Of a DNA stretch of 64,000 bases, positions 45,113 to 54,575 are shown piece by piece (positions within the stretch are counted from its first letter, which is position 1; each line of letters starts with the position of its first letter). The notes under the pieces were generated by a model. That model saw only the letters and a program-made list of their open reading frames with translations, had not been told where the DNA came from and ran no database searches. The position numbers were made by a program, and so were the translations under genes. This DNA is from Chloroflexi bacterium TSY (lineage in GTDB: Bacteria > Chloroflexota > Anaerolineae > Caldilineales > Caldilineaceae), in NCBI GenBank assembly GCA_019217005.1, contig JAHBNG010000001.1, forward strand, positions 1 to 64,000. The letters run 5' to 3'.

Positions 45113-45460
45113 ATGCGCACAATCAGCGGAAAAGAACTCAAAGCGAAACTGGATCGAGGTGACGATTTCAAGCTTGTCATGACCCTGAACGAATGGGCTT
45201 TTCGGGCCAAGCACATACCAGGCTCTATCTATCTGGCAAGCCAAGAGCAGGTAGAGAGTACGCTACGACCTGATGACGAGATTGTCGTTTATTGTACCAA
45301 TCCGGCGTGTAGCGCCAGCATCACGGCCTACGAGGCGCTCACTGCACAAGGATTCACCAACGTTGTACGCTATGCCGGCGGAATTCAGGAGTGGGAAGGA
45401 GCAGGGTATCCCATCGAAGGAGGAAACCAAGATGAACGAGCAGATGAACAAAAAGATTGA
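45113..45460 (+). CDS. rhodanese-domain protein
   Basis: About 115 residues. The rhodanese fold is clear: ISGKELKAKLDRGDDFKLVM, AFRAKHIPGSIYL, the active-site loop VVYCTNPACSASITAY (first Cys catalytic) and VVRYAGGIQEWEGAGYPIEG. It transfers sulfur or acts as a binding module. I choose ATG 45113 because GGAG lies 7 nt before it; an in-frame ATG at 45092 overlaps the preceding stop. It sits between the small hypothetical and the ABC ATPase genes. Confidence 0.88.
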   Translation: MRTISGKELKAKLDRGDDFKLVMTLNEWAFRAKHIPGSIYLASQEQVESTLRPDDEIVVYCTNPACSASITAYEALTAQGFTNVVRYAGGIQEWEGAGYPIEGGNQDERADEQKD

Positions 45461-45525
45461 CCGACTGGAGATGGCGATACAACCTTGCATAACAAACACA
45501 GGAGAAATCAAACGGAGGCAAAAAG

Positions 45526-46227
45526 ATGGCAGCCTGCAGCGAAACCTATGAACATGTAGTCCGTGTACGAGATGTGGTCAAACGCTTTCCCGTGGGCGAT
45601 GAGGAGATCACCATTCTCAAGGGCATCTCTTTCGATGTGCAGACGGGTGACTTTGTGACCATCGTTGGCCCGTCTGGGAATGGCAAATCCACGCTGCTCA
45701 ACATGATTACGGGCATTGACCGCCCGTCGGACGGCAAAGTGACTGTCACTGGCTGCCCCGTCCACGAGATGAGCGAAAATGACTTGGCAAAGTGGCGGCG
45801 CGAGCATGTGGGCATCATCTTCCAATTTTTCCAGATGCTGCCATCGCTCAGCCTGCTACAAAACGTGATGCTGCCCATGGACTTTGCCCGCAAGGGGTCA
45901 TCGTCCAACCGCAAAGAGCGGGCCATGACCCTGCTCAACTTGGTGGGCCTTGGCGACCAGGCGCAGAAGCTGCCGGGCATGGTGTCGGGCGGTCAACAAC
46001 AGAGGGAGGCTATTGCTCGTGCGCTGGCCAACGACCCGCCGCTGCTGGTGGCTGATGAACCGACGGGCAATCTCGATTCGCAAAATGCCAACGAGATGTT
46101 CGATCTCTTTAGCCGCCTCCGCGAGCAGGGCAAGACGATCCTGATGGTGACCCACGATAAGGAACTGGCGAGCTGGGTGCCGCGGGCGATCGAGATTGTG
46201 GATGGGCAAGTAGTGCGTGATTCGTGA
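45526..46227 (+). CDS. ABC transporter ATP-binding protein (MacB/LolD type)
   Basis: 233 residues. Walker A GPSGNGKST, Q-loop FQFFQMLPSLSLLQNV, signature VSGGQQQREAIARAL, Walker B LLVADEPTGNLDS and H-loop VTHDKELASW. This is the MacB/LolD/FtsE-like class that powers FtsX-type permeases to move lipids, peptides or antibiotics out of the membrane. The permease gene follows after 130 bp, which hold MITE-C copy 3. Confidence 0.92.
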   Translation: MAACSETYEHVVRVRDVVKRFPVGDEEITILKGISFDVQTGDFVTIVGPSGNGKSTLLNMITGIDRPSDGKVTVTGCPVHEMSENDLAKWRREHVGIIFQFFQMLPSLSLLQNVMLPMDFARKGSSSNRKERAMTLLNLVGLGDQAQKLPGMVSGGQQQREAIARALANDPPLLVADEPTGNLDSQNANEMFDLFSRLREQGKTILMVTHDKELASWVPRAIEIVDGQVVRDS

Positions 46228-46251
46228 TTCGTGGAGCGTGGGTACTTGTCA

Positions 46252-46340
46252 CTTAGTGCTTATCCGAAAAGTTCTGTGACGGTGCATTCTTACCCGAGAA
46301 GCTAGCTGGATTCACAACCACTTTTCGGATAGGTTCTTAA
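46252..46340. repeat. MITE-C copy 3, between the ABC ATPase and permease genes
   Basis: CTTAGTGCTTATCCGAAAAG to CTTTTCGGATAGGTTCTTAA. It separates two genes that must act together and so may break or add a promoter or hairpin within the operon. Confidence 0.85.
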
Positions 46341-46357
46341 TTGGAGAGGCAATCACA

Positions 46358-48790
46358 ATGAACACATTCTTCGCCAAAATCTGGCACGACCTCTGGTCTT
46401 CGCCAGGACGAACGCTGCAAGTGGTTCTGATTATCGGTGTGGGGGCCTTTGCCATCGGGCTGATTGTCGGTACGCGCAACTTGACCATCAAAAGCGTGAG
46501 CCAGATTTGGCAGACCACGTCACCGGCGACGATTGCGCTGGCGACTGCACCACCGATCGATGATGCGATGGTCGATGCGCTGATGCGGATTGAGGGCGTT
46601 GAGGACGTGGAGGGATTCACCGTCCTGCCGATTGAGTGGCGGCGTTCGCCCGATGAACCGTGGCTGCCAGCGGGGTTGACCGCACGTGATGACTATACCG
46701 ATCAGCGCTATACCAAGCTATCGTTGGTTGAAGGTGACTGGCCCCAAGGCAAATGGTTGGGTCTCGAGCAGGGTAGCGATCGTGCGTTTGGCGTCGCCTT
46801 AGGGGATAGGGTCGAACTCCGCATCAATGATAATGAAACGGTCGCGTCGATCAGCGGGGTTCTCTACAATCCGGTTGGTATGCCGCCAAGCTTTGGCGGG
46901 ACGGCCCAGTTTTACACGACCCGCGATCGGCTGGTCGACTTGACGGGAAGTCGCAACTTCAACCGCATCTTGGCTGGTATAGAGCAGTCTTACAGCGAGG
47001 TCATCGCCCTTGCCTTAGCTGATGAGATGCAGGGTAAGCTGGAAAAACAGGGCGTGAATGTTGAGGGGGCAACCACCTTCCTGACTCGCACAACGAATCC
47101 AAATAAGCACTTCTTTCAAGACACGCTGGACGGTGTTTTCCTGGTGTTGGGCATTCTGGCGACCTTGGCACTCATTCTGGGGTTGTTCCTCGTCTTCAAC
47201 ACCATCAGCGCCATCATCAGCCGCCAGATCGACCAGATTGGGATCATGAAAGCGCTCGGTGCCACAACAGGCCAGATCTTGGGCCTCTACGTCACGACGA
47301 TTCTGGCCTATAGCGTACTGGCTTTGCTCTTGGCCCTGCCGACCGGCATCTGGGGCGCTTGGTGGCTGACCAACTTTCTGTTGGGCTTCTTCAACGTCCA
47401 GTCGATTCCGTTTGCTCTCTCCCCAGCCGCAACCATAGCCCAAGTCGGCGTGGCAGTCTTGGCTCCGCTGATTGCATCGCTCGTTCCGCTTTGGGGCGGC
47501 GCACGTATGACGGTGCGAGAGGCGATCAACACCTATGGTTTGAGGTCCAATACTGGTTGGCTGGTCAATTTATTGGCTCATGCTGAACGGATCTCGCGGC
47601 TTGTACTGCTGACCATTGGCAATACTTTCCGGCGGCGGGGGCGCGTCATCCTCACCCAGATTTCACTGGTGCTGAGTGGACTCATTTTCATGATGGTGGT
47701 CGGTGTGAGCGATGCTGCCAACCACACTTACACCGACGTTCTCGCCTCCATTCTGAAATCGGACATCAACCTCTTCTTTGCCGAACCAGAGCGTATCGAC
47801 CGCATCGAAGCCTTGGCCGCCCAGCACCCAGATGTGTCTGTCGCAGAAGCATGGGGGTTGAGTCGCGGCACGGTCCGCTTGGCCCAGCAGCCCGAAAGCA
47901 ACGATGATGAACGGGCCATGATCTTCGGAACGCCTTTGTCTTCGACGCTCTATACACCCCAGATGCGTGGCGGGCGTTGGCTTGGGCAGGACGATGTGCA
48001 CGCTGCTGTGGTTAGCCAAAAATTGGCGCAAGATGCTGGCATCACCATTGGCGATCAGATCCTCTTTGAGCATGGACAGAGCAAGAGCTCTCGGTGGCAG
48101 GTGGTGGGACTGCATTTTGATCCAATCAACGCCAACGCCATTTTTGTACCCCGCCAAAGCCTGCTGCAGAGCCTGCGCAACATCGACAAGGCCCATTTTA
48201 TCTGGATACAGACGGAGCCTCAGCTGTCGACGACTGTGGATATAGAGGAGAACGCTTTGGAAGGCATTATCGCCCAAGAATTGCGTAACGCCTACACGAC
48301 ACAGGGCATTGAACTGCTGCCTCAAGGCATCTTTCCGGGCGATACAACATCCGAAATCACCCACTTTGCTCTCAGTCGGGTCAGCGTCATCATCACCCTG
48401 TTGGGCATGATGGCTTTGGTGATCGGTCTGGTGGGGGGGATCGCCCTGAGCGGCGTACTCTCACTCAACGTGCTGGAACGGCGGCGCGAGATCGGCGTCA
48501 TGCGCGCCATCGGTGCATCATCGTTTGACATTGCTCGACTATTTATCGGCGAAGGGCTGATTCTGGGTGTGTTGAGCTGGCTGATTGCCTTGCCATTGAG
48601 CATTCCAATTGCCCAATTGATGACGATGCTCCTCGGCACAACCGTGCGGTCCGAAATGGTCTATCTCTTCCGACTCACGGGACCAGTCATGTGGTTAGGT
48701 GTCATTGTCCTGCTCTCTATCCTGGCCAGTTGGCTACCGGCCCGACGGGCTGTTCAGATTAGTGTGCGCGAAAGTTTGAGCTATCAATAG
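46358..48790 (+). CDS. FtsX/MacB-like ABC permease, duplicated
   Basis: 810 residues. An N-terminal membrane helix (LQVVLIIGVGAFAIGLIVGT), a large periplasmic/extracytoplasmic domain, then an FtsX core with three helices (VFLVLGILATLALILGLFLV and NTISAIISRQIDQIGIMKAL). A second half repeats this (TIGNTFRRRGRVILTQISLV, then ALSRVSVIITLLGMMALVIG and LNVLERRREIGVMRAIGASS), ending ARRAVQISVRESLSYQ. Such two-FtsX permeases pair with LolD-type ATPases. TTGGAGAGG lies upstream of the ATG. Confidence 0.92.
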   Translation: MNTFFAKIWHDLWSSPGRTLQVVLIIGVGAFAIGLIVGTRNLTIKSVSQIWQTTSPATIALATAPPIDDAMVDALMRIEGVEDVEGFTVLPIEWRRSPDEPWLPAGLTARDDYTDQRYTKLSLVEGDWPQGKWLGLEQGSDRAFGVALGDRVELRINDNETVASISGVLYNPVGMPPSFGGTAQFYTTRDRLVDLTGSRNFNRILAGIEQSYSEVIALALADEMQGKLEKQGVNVEGATTFLTRTTNPNKHFFQDTLDGVFLVLGILATLALILGLFLVFNTISAIISRQIDQIGIMKALGATTGQILGLYVTTILAYSVLALLLALPTGIWGAWWLTNFLLGFFNVQSIPFALSPAATIAQVGVAVLAPLIASLVPLWGGARMTVREAINTYGLRSNTGWLVNLLAHAERISRLVLLTIGNTFRRRGRVILTQISLVLSGLIFMMVVGVSDAANHTYTDVLASILKSDINLFFAEPERIDRIEALAAQHPDVSVAEAWGLSRGTVRLAQQPESNDDERAMIFGTPLSSTLYTPQMRGGRWLGQDDVHAAVVSQKLAQDAGITIGDQILFEHGQSKSSRWQVVGLHFDPINANAIFVPRQSLLQSLRNIDKAHFIWIQTEPQLSTTVDIEENALEGIIAQELRNAYTTQGIELLPQGIFPGDTTSEITHFALSRVSVIITLLGMMALVIGLVGGIALSGVLSLNVLERRREIGVMRAIGASSFDIARLFIGEGLILGVLSWLIALPLSIPIAQLMTMLLGTTVRSEMVYLFRLTGPVMWLGVIVLLSILASWLPARRAVQISVRESLSYQ

Positions 48791-48796
48791 GAGACT

Positions 48797-49162
48797 ATGA
48801 TGAATAAAAAATGGTTTATCTCCATCACGGCTGTTTTCATTCTTGGAATCGGTGGGTTCTTTACCATTCAATCTATCCGCCCAACGCAAAGCGCCACCGA
48901 ACCATCAGAAGAAGTCCGGCGCGCCATTATTCTTGAGGAGGACAAGCTCTCTGTCGAAGGCGTCATCGAGCCAGTGCACTTTGCGACGCTCTCTGCCGAA
49001 CAGGGTGGTCGGATTACAGAACGATTGGTGGAACCAGGCACCGTTGTTGCCGTGGGTGATCCGCTTGTTCAGTTGGATTCCGGCCAGCTTATATTCGTCG
49101 TCGAGCAGGCAGAAGCAGGGCTGGCCCTAGCACGAGAACAGTTAGGCCAATCCAAAAAATAA
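48797..49162 (+). CDS. membrane-fusion (HlyD-like) protein, truncated
   Basis: 121 residues: signal anchor WFISITAVFILGIGGFFTI, then the start of a biotinyl-lipoyl-like domain (EGVIEPVHFATLSAEQGGRI and TVVAVGDPLVQLDSGQLIFV) and the first turns of the hairpin. HlyD-type adaptors usually exceed 300 residues. The frame stops at QSKK 3 bp before an ISAzo13-type element, and no remainder is seen beyond it, so the gene was cut by the IS. It starts 6 bp after the permease stop. Confidence 0.85.
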   Translation: MMNKKWFISITAVFILGIGGFFTIQSIRPTQSATEPSEEVRRAIILEEDKLSVEGVIEPVHFATLSAEQGGRITERLVEPGTVVAVGDPLVQLDSGQLIFVVEQAEAGLALAREQLGQSKK

Positions 49163-49164
49163 AA

Positions 49165-50420
49165 TATACGCGAGAAGGTGTTAAACTAGCTCTCCAAAAG
49201 GAGCAAAAATGACAATCTCGCCAGAAATGGTTGAAGTCTTGAAAGAGACGAAGGCCATGTTAAGTGGATACGAAAGAAGGCACTTCATGGCCCAAACGGT
49301 CAAAACGATATGCGAAGGGAGTCCGACGAAAGCAGAACGAGAGTTGGGCTGGAATCGGGCGACGATAGCCAAAGCCCTGGAAGAACTAGAAGGCGGCTTC
49401 TGTTATGTCGACCAAAGCCACCGACGTGGTCGCAAAAAAGCCGAAGACCATATCCCCACTTTACTGGCCGATATGCTTGAAATCGCCGATCAATTCAGCC
49501 AGACCGATCCCACCTTTCGACCCCCCCCAATTGTACACTCGACTAACCGCCGCCGAAATGCGTACCCAGCTCATCGAGCAGAAAGGATACACAGATGAGG
49601 AATTGCCTGGCGAAGAGGCCATCCGCTTGAAGCTCAATGAGTTAGGCTATGGCTCAAACCGGGTCAAAAAAGTCAACCAGTGAAAAGATCCCAGAGACCG
49701 ATGCGATCTTTGATAGAATTCATCAGATCAATCAAGAAGCGGATGCAGACGAGACGGTTCTGCGCCTCTTGGGATGCCAAAGCGACGATTTTACTTGACC
49801 GTTTCTCGAGAGAAGGGATAAGTCGAGTGGTTGTCAAAGCGCTCGAGCATGACTTTCAAGATAAGAAGACCGAGAAAGTCACCCTTTTGGCATTTACCTC
49901 CCTTCAACCAAGGAACTCTTTCTTTACTTGACTCAGTCGAAAGTGACTAGTGACTTTATTGTCGACTGCCTGATTGATTTTGGGAAAGCGTACGTGAACA
50001 CTTTCCTCACGTCAAGACCCTCGTGATCAATCAGGACAATGGTCCCGAAAATCATACCCGTCGGACTCAGTTTATGTATCGTCTCACTCAGTTTGTTGAG
50101 CACTATCGTCTCTCTATTCAGCTCGCCTGCTACCCTCCTTATCACAGTAAATACAACCCCATCGAACGGGTTTGGGGCCATCTTGAAAAACACTGGAACG
50201 GTTCTCTTCTCGATTCTCTTGAGACCGTTCTCAATTTTGCCCGTTCTTTTCGCTTTAACCAACTACAACCCTTCGTTCACCTGAATTCCACTCTTTATGA
50301 GACCGGCGTCAAACTCACTCAGAAAGAGATGGACCGTTTGGCACAACGCTTCCAACGTTTACCTGGTTTAGAAAAATGGTTTGTCCTTATTCCCCCTCTC
50401 CATTCTCTCGTTCGCGTATA
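49165..50420 (+). mobile_element. ISAzo13-type element with broken transposase
   Basis: Ends TATACGCGAGAAGG and CTCTCGTTCGCGTATA are imperfect inverted repeats. The transposase starts at 49209 (ISPEMVEVLKETKAMLSGYE) with AAGGAGC upstream and reads through four frames to 50421: LYTRLTAAEMRTQLIEQKGY, KIPETDAIFDRIHQIN, VKTLVINQDNGPENHTRRTQ and YPPYHSKYNPIERVWGHLEK, as in ISAzo13/Rhodopirellula-type DDE transposases. A run of eight or more C near 49525 and other indels break it. Confidence 0.85.
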
Positions 50421-50426
50421 ATTATT

Positions 50427-50755
50427 TTTTTGGTTTAGCCTTAGATGAGGTCGCTAATCTGTTAAACTCGGCAGGACAAGATGGTTGGGATGTAATGGGC
50501 TCTATGGGTCATATATTCATTCTACATCGCCGCGATATCAACAAAAGTAAGTGGGAGTATCATGCAATCCTTAGCGAACCGTCAGTCCAGAGAAACCTAT
50601 CAAACCTACGGCCTCTTGGAGAAGAGGGTTGGCAGCTGGCTACTGTAACTCGTAATGAGATCATCGTGTTAAAACGCCCTTTGGATAGCACCAAAATCGT
50701 TAGTTGGGACTATGACCTTATTTTTGCGCAACGGGAAGGGAATTCTATTCGTTGA
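50427..50755 (+). pseudogene. DUF4177-like repeat protein, first fragment
   Basis: About 110 residues in repeats of 45: EVANLLNSAGQDGWDVMGSM, then YHAILSEPSVQRNLSNLRPL with GEEGWQLATVTRNEIIVLKR, and the start of a third, SWDYDLIFAQREGN. The pattern W-E-Y ... L-x-x-L-G-x-x-G-W-x-L ... I-x-x-K-R is that of DUF4177-like domains. The 5' end is lost to the ISAzo13 element. The frame ends where a transposase remnant starts; the third repeat resumes at 51529. Confidence 0.6.
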
Positions 50756-50857
50756 CGCAATAAGAGCCTGATTCTATTCGATCAAATTCGTCAAAATGCC
50801 GAAAAAAGGATAGCCTCAAAGAAATTCATTAGAGATACCCGATCCAAGGAGGCATTC

Positions 50858-51515
50858 ATGGCAATAGAATTCGGACTAACGAACGAGATCAGCAATACTC
50901 AGTATGCACCATTAGCTGCGTTGCTGGCACACTACCATCAAGAGAAAGTGCTAATTATGATGAAGGGCAACTCCAACCGTCGTGCCCATCTGTGGGCGCA
51001 ACAGGTGACTCGATGGGATCCTTGCGGTGACGTCTTTCTGGCTGAAATTCCATCCCCTATCAAGTTTAATCGCCCTGTACGCATTTTTCTCAAAAAAAGA
51101 GTGAAAAACGAGCAAATTTGTGTCAGTTACTACATTTCGACCATCAAATTGCCATCCAAGCGTCACTTCATTTCATATTATGACAATCGAGGTGCGGCTG
51201 AAATCGAACAATTCCGTAATGATAAAATGGGGTTACACTTAGCTTCTCGTCGCAAGACCCTATTTCTAGCTCAAAAAATCTCTTATCCTTTTGGCTGATT
51301 TGGCGCATAATTTGATAGGCCATTTCCATCAGCAAGCTCTCGTGGATACTAGATTTGAACCTTTCCGGCAGAAACGAATTGTTCGAGATCTATTACAAAT
51401 ACCTGGTTTTCTCTCTTTTCAGAACGGCTCACTTTCACGGATTGACCTGCTAAGTTCACATCCTTATTCTCGTGACCTTCTGATTTGCTTGAAATCCTAT
51501 CTAGAGGCCGATTAG
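50858..51515 (+). pseudogene. IS4/IS1380-like transposase remnant
   Basis: Two frames (50858-51298, 51291-51515): VTRWDPCGDVFLAEIPSPIK, then ISYYDNRGAAEIEQFRNDKM with GLHLASRRKTLFLAQK and LLADLAHNLIGHFHQQALV. The Y-R-E cluster and following helix resemble the C-terminal part of DDE transposases of IS4/IS1380 type. N-terminal two thirds missing. It sits inside the DUF4177-like gene. Confidence 0.65.
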
Positions 51516-51528
51516 AAACCCCCTCTAG

Positions 51529-51936
51529 TTGCATGAACGAATAAATTTGTTGGGTGCAGAAGGGTGGGACATTGGCGAATTAGACAGACTCGCGTTCATG
51601 CAACGCCCCCAAGTAGATACCGACCTCTGGGAATATCGAGTGTTAAATGACCTAGCGGTTTCCAGCGAAGATTTATCCATCCTACTCAACCCGCTTGGGG
51701 AAGAGGGTTGGGATTTGGCGGGCCTTCAAGGCTCTCGAATTATCATGAAGCGAAAATTGCTCGAATCCAGAAGATATGAATATCAGAAATTACTTAACGC
51801 TGCCCCTATCCTAGTAGGTGAAGACGTTGATTTCTTAGCCTTCCTGAATCTGCTTGGAAAGGTAGGATGGGAAGTCGGCGGAATAGTTGCGCCGGTGATC
51901 GTTATGAAACGGTTACTCCCTCGGGGTAGTGAATAG
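51529..51936 (+). CDS. DUF4177-like repeat protein, second fragment
   Basis: 135 residues: INLLGAEGWDIGELDRLAFM, YRVLNDLAVSSEDLSILLNP, LGEEGWDLAGLQGSRIIMKR and FLNLLGKVGWEVGGIVAPVI followed by VMKRLLP. Three more units of the same 45-residue repeat as 50427-50755. The first unit lacks its W-E-Y start, which stands at the end of the other fragment. So this was one protein with at least five units. Function unknown. Confidence 0.6.
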   Translation: MHERINLLGAEGWDIGELDRLAFMQRPQVDTDLWEYRVLNDLAVSSEDLSILLNPLGEEGWDLAGLQGSRIIMKRKLLESRRYEYQKLLNAAPILVGEDVDFLAFLNLLGKVGWEVGGIVAPVIVMKRLLPRGSE

Positions 51937-52062
51937 CTCTGTATTTATGAATATTTTGGTGAGTAAAAACGAAGTTTTATTGAACCAAGCGAGTACAAAA
52001 AGAGGTAGGGAACTGTTTAGGAAGATAAGGCGAAGATTATATAAAAAAACAGTCCGTTTAGC

Positions 52063-52560
52063 TTACGAAGTCATCAGTTTTGCTAATTCCGCTCTTGCAT
52101 CCTTCTCTTGTACTTCCAGTTTTTCAATCTCTGCATTTATTTCTTCAATTGCTGTGTCTAAGCGAGGCGGAATTCCTATACCGCCATATTTTGCCTTTTC
52201 GATTTCAAAACGATTACGATGACCTATCTGTATATTTAATTGTGTCAAGACCCCATTTAATTTGGTCCGCAGAACTTTTGCTTCAAGTTCTCTGTCTGCC
52301 CATGTCTGAGTTTCTTGGGTTACTGAAGAAACTTCGACAACTTGCTTACTTATCTCCGCTATGCCGCTTTTGTCTTGTACTTGCTCCAAACCCTCAAGGT
52401 TATCAGGTTGTTCAACCAAGGCTCTTTGAGCACGTTTAAGTTCTTTTTGTAAATCGAGAAGGCGCTTAGAAAGAAGAGGAATACCCATTTGGTTGACAAT
52501 TTTTTCAAGCTCGACTAACAAACTATCAAGTCGCTTTGATTGTGTTTGGATTGCAGCCAA
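52063..52560 (-). CDS. coiled-coil protein, probably the C-terminal part of the macro-domain gene
   Basis: 165 residues from ATG 52560, but the frame is open further upstream (IFYERAVALAAIQTQSKRLD) to the ISL3 edge. Long heptad-rich helices: LVELEKIVNQMGIPLLSKRL, LLDLQKELKRAQRALVEQ, TAIEEINAEIEKLEVQEKDA. No enzyme motif. It lies directly downstream of a macro-domain gene whose end is lost in ISL3, on the same strand, so I infer one gene split by the IS; the exact junction could not be restored from a clean target duplication. Confidence 0.6.
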   Translation of the reverse strand: MAAIQTQSKRLDSLLVELEKIVNQMGIPLLSKRLLDLQKELKRAQRALVEQPDNLEGLEQVQDKSGIAEISKQVVEVSSVTQETQTWADRELEAKVLRTKLNGVLTQLNIQIGHRNRFEIEKAKYGGIGIPPRLDTAIEEINAEIEKLEVQEKDARAELAKLMTS

Positions 52561-52596
52561 TGCAACTGCACGTTCATAAAAAATGTTGGATCAATT

Positions 52597-54022
52597 GGAT
52601 CTCATGTGGTTGACAAGCCGGCCATGAATGGATAGTGCGAGCTAAATATCTTGTGTCAGTCGGATCATGAGGTACCGGTCGAAAATAAAATGATATAAAA
52701 TAAGATGTTATCCGAAACGAAGCGATTGAAAAAAGGTGACATCGAGAATGACTTCATCAATAACGGTACCGCTAGATATCCCAGAAGTGGAAGTGTTAAG
52801 CAGCGAAATCACGTCTGAAAATCATTTATTGATTCGGGTAGAAAGCACCCAAAAAACAACAGCATGTGGTGTATGCGGAGTTGAGATTGCGTGTACATTT
52901 GGCCATGGTCAAGAAATTAGCTTGCGCCATCTCCCAGTTTTTGGGCTTGAGACCTACATCTTGATACGGCCCAAACGGGTCAATGTTTGTCGTGTCATTG
53001 TGACCCAACAACGACTCAAATTGTGAGTTGGTATGAACAAAGAAGTCCTCATACACAAGCGTATGATGAATACCTGGTCATGCAACTAATCAACAGTACA
53101 ATCGAAGATGTAAGCCTCAAAGAAGAAGTTGGGTACGATGCAGTCGTAGGCGCATTGAACCGTCTGATAGAGCCCAAAATCAACTGGGATGAAATCGACG
53201 AAATCGGTACGTTGGGGATTGACGAAATCTCCAGAAGTAAGGGGCGCAAGAAATTTAGTGCGATCATTACAGCTCGTCAACCCAAGGGCAAGGTACGGAT
53301 TCTTGGAGTTCTCCCTGATCGAAAAAAAAGACGGTTAAGGCATTCCTAGAAGAGATTCCTGAGAGACTACGCCCCACCATCAACTATTGCACCACCGACA
53401 TGTGGGAGGGCTATATCAATGCGATTGATGAATTTATCAATGAGAATGATGATGTGAATGCATCTCCTGTTGTTGACCGATTTCATGTTGCTCAGAACTA
53501 TCGAGATGACTTTGACGACCTCCGAAAAAAGGAACTCAGACGCTTGAAAAAAGAACTGCCTCCTGAAACTTATGACCAAGATTGCAAAGGAATGCTCTGG
53601 ATCTTACGCAAAAATCACTCGGCTCTCAATCCTGAAGAGCGGCAGGAGCTTAGACGTTTGTTTGCTCATTCACCAGCCCTTCATCAGGCCTATACCTTTC
53701 GAGAAGAATTGACCGCCATCTTCAACCAGGAACTCTCTGTTGCCCAAGCTGAACATCGCCTTGAGGCTTGGATTCGCAAAGTTGAACGTTCCTCCCTTGA
53801 TAACTTTGATGGCTTTATCAAAACCCTGCGCAACCACTGGCAATCCATTGTCAACTATTTTGACCAACGCATCAACAGTGGTTTTGTTGAAGGTCTCAAT
53901 AACAAGATTAAGGTCATCACTCGTCGATGCTATGGCATTCGCAATGTCTCTTCTCTTTTTCAACGTATTTGGCTCGATCTCCATGGCAAAGAACGTTTTT
54001 CCCTGTCAACCACATGAGATCC
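52597..54022 (+). mobile_element. ISL3-family element
   Basis: 1426 bp with perfect terminal repeats GGATCTCATGTGGTTGACA and TGTCAACCACATGAGATCC. It carries an ISL3 transposase on the plus strand and lies inside a minus-strand macro-domain gene. I could not see a clear 8-bp target duplication. Confidence 0.9.
52736..54017 (+). pseudogene. ISL3-family transposase, frameshifted
   Basis: Three frames (52736-53026, 52987-53349, 53400-54017). Zinc-binding start TACGVCGVEIACTFGH, DDE part GTLGIDEISRSKGRKKFSAI, TDMWEGYINAIDEF, PVVDRFHVAQNYRDDFDDLR, and INSGFVEGLNNKIKVITRRC near the end. One shift is at a run of eight A near 53323, another near 53000. Otherwise complete, so sequencing error is possible. 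Confidence 0.88.
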
Positions 54023-54573
54023 TGATCAGCCAAAATGTTTATGTCGCGGGCTGTAGTCAGTTCGACTGCCAACAGCGTTATAGTTGCCAGTTCAATCTGA
54101 GTATCGCCATGCAAATACTCAGCAAGGGTGTTCGTCATTGTCTGTGCCGCTAGCTGAAAAGGGAAACGGGCTATTCCTGTTCCAAGAGCTGGAAAAGCTA
54201 TTGTACGTACTCCAAGAGTATCTGCCAACTGCAAACTCTTGAAAGTAGCATCCCGAATATTTTGTTCGGTTGGACCTGATATATCACTAAAGTCAAGAGT
54301 TCCAGCGTGAAAGATATATTTTGCAGGCAATTGTCCCGCAGAGGTGACGACCACATCTCCTAATTTCAAAGGTATATGTTTTCTGGCTTCGTTATAAATG
54401 CTTTGACCACCTGCCCTTAAAAGGGCAAGAGATACTCCACCGCCCATTGTCAGAAGATTATCATCTGAACTGACAAGAGCGTCGGCTTGCAACTTCGTAA
54501 TGTCACCGTACTTTACACAAAATATTGATTTGTTTAGCTTATAATCTGCTTGCCGTTCGTTGATAGAACTCAC
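53917..54573 (-). CDS. macro-domain protein, 3' end replaced by ISL3
   Basis: The native part (about residues 1-180) is a macro domain: KYGDITKLQADALVSSDDNL, the ligand loop LTMGGGVSLALLRAGGQSIY, and TIAFPALGTGIARFPFQLAA. Macro domains bind or hydrolyse ADP-ribose and its derivatives. The last 35 residues as read (LMWLTGKNVLCHGDR and on) come from the IS. The gene starts 3 bp after the stop of the upstream helical gene, and continues, by inference, in the coiled-coil frame at 52063-52560. Confidence 0.88.
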   Translation of the reverse strand: MSSINERQADYKLNKSIFCVKYGDITKLQADALVSSDDNLLTMGGGVSLALLRAGGQSIYNEARKHIPLKLGDVVVTSAGQLPAKYIFHAGTLDFSDISGPTEQNIRDATFKSLQLADTLGVRTIAFPALGTGIARFPFQLAAQTMTNTLAEYLHGDTQIELATITLLAVELTTARDINILADQDLMWLTGKNVLCHGDRAKYVEKEKRHCECHSIDE

Positions 54574-54575
54574 GT

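Noticed and set aside
45546..45980. Minus-strand frame opposite the ABC ATPase gene
   Set aside because: Antisense of a gene with all ABC motifs; no independent support.
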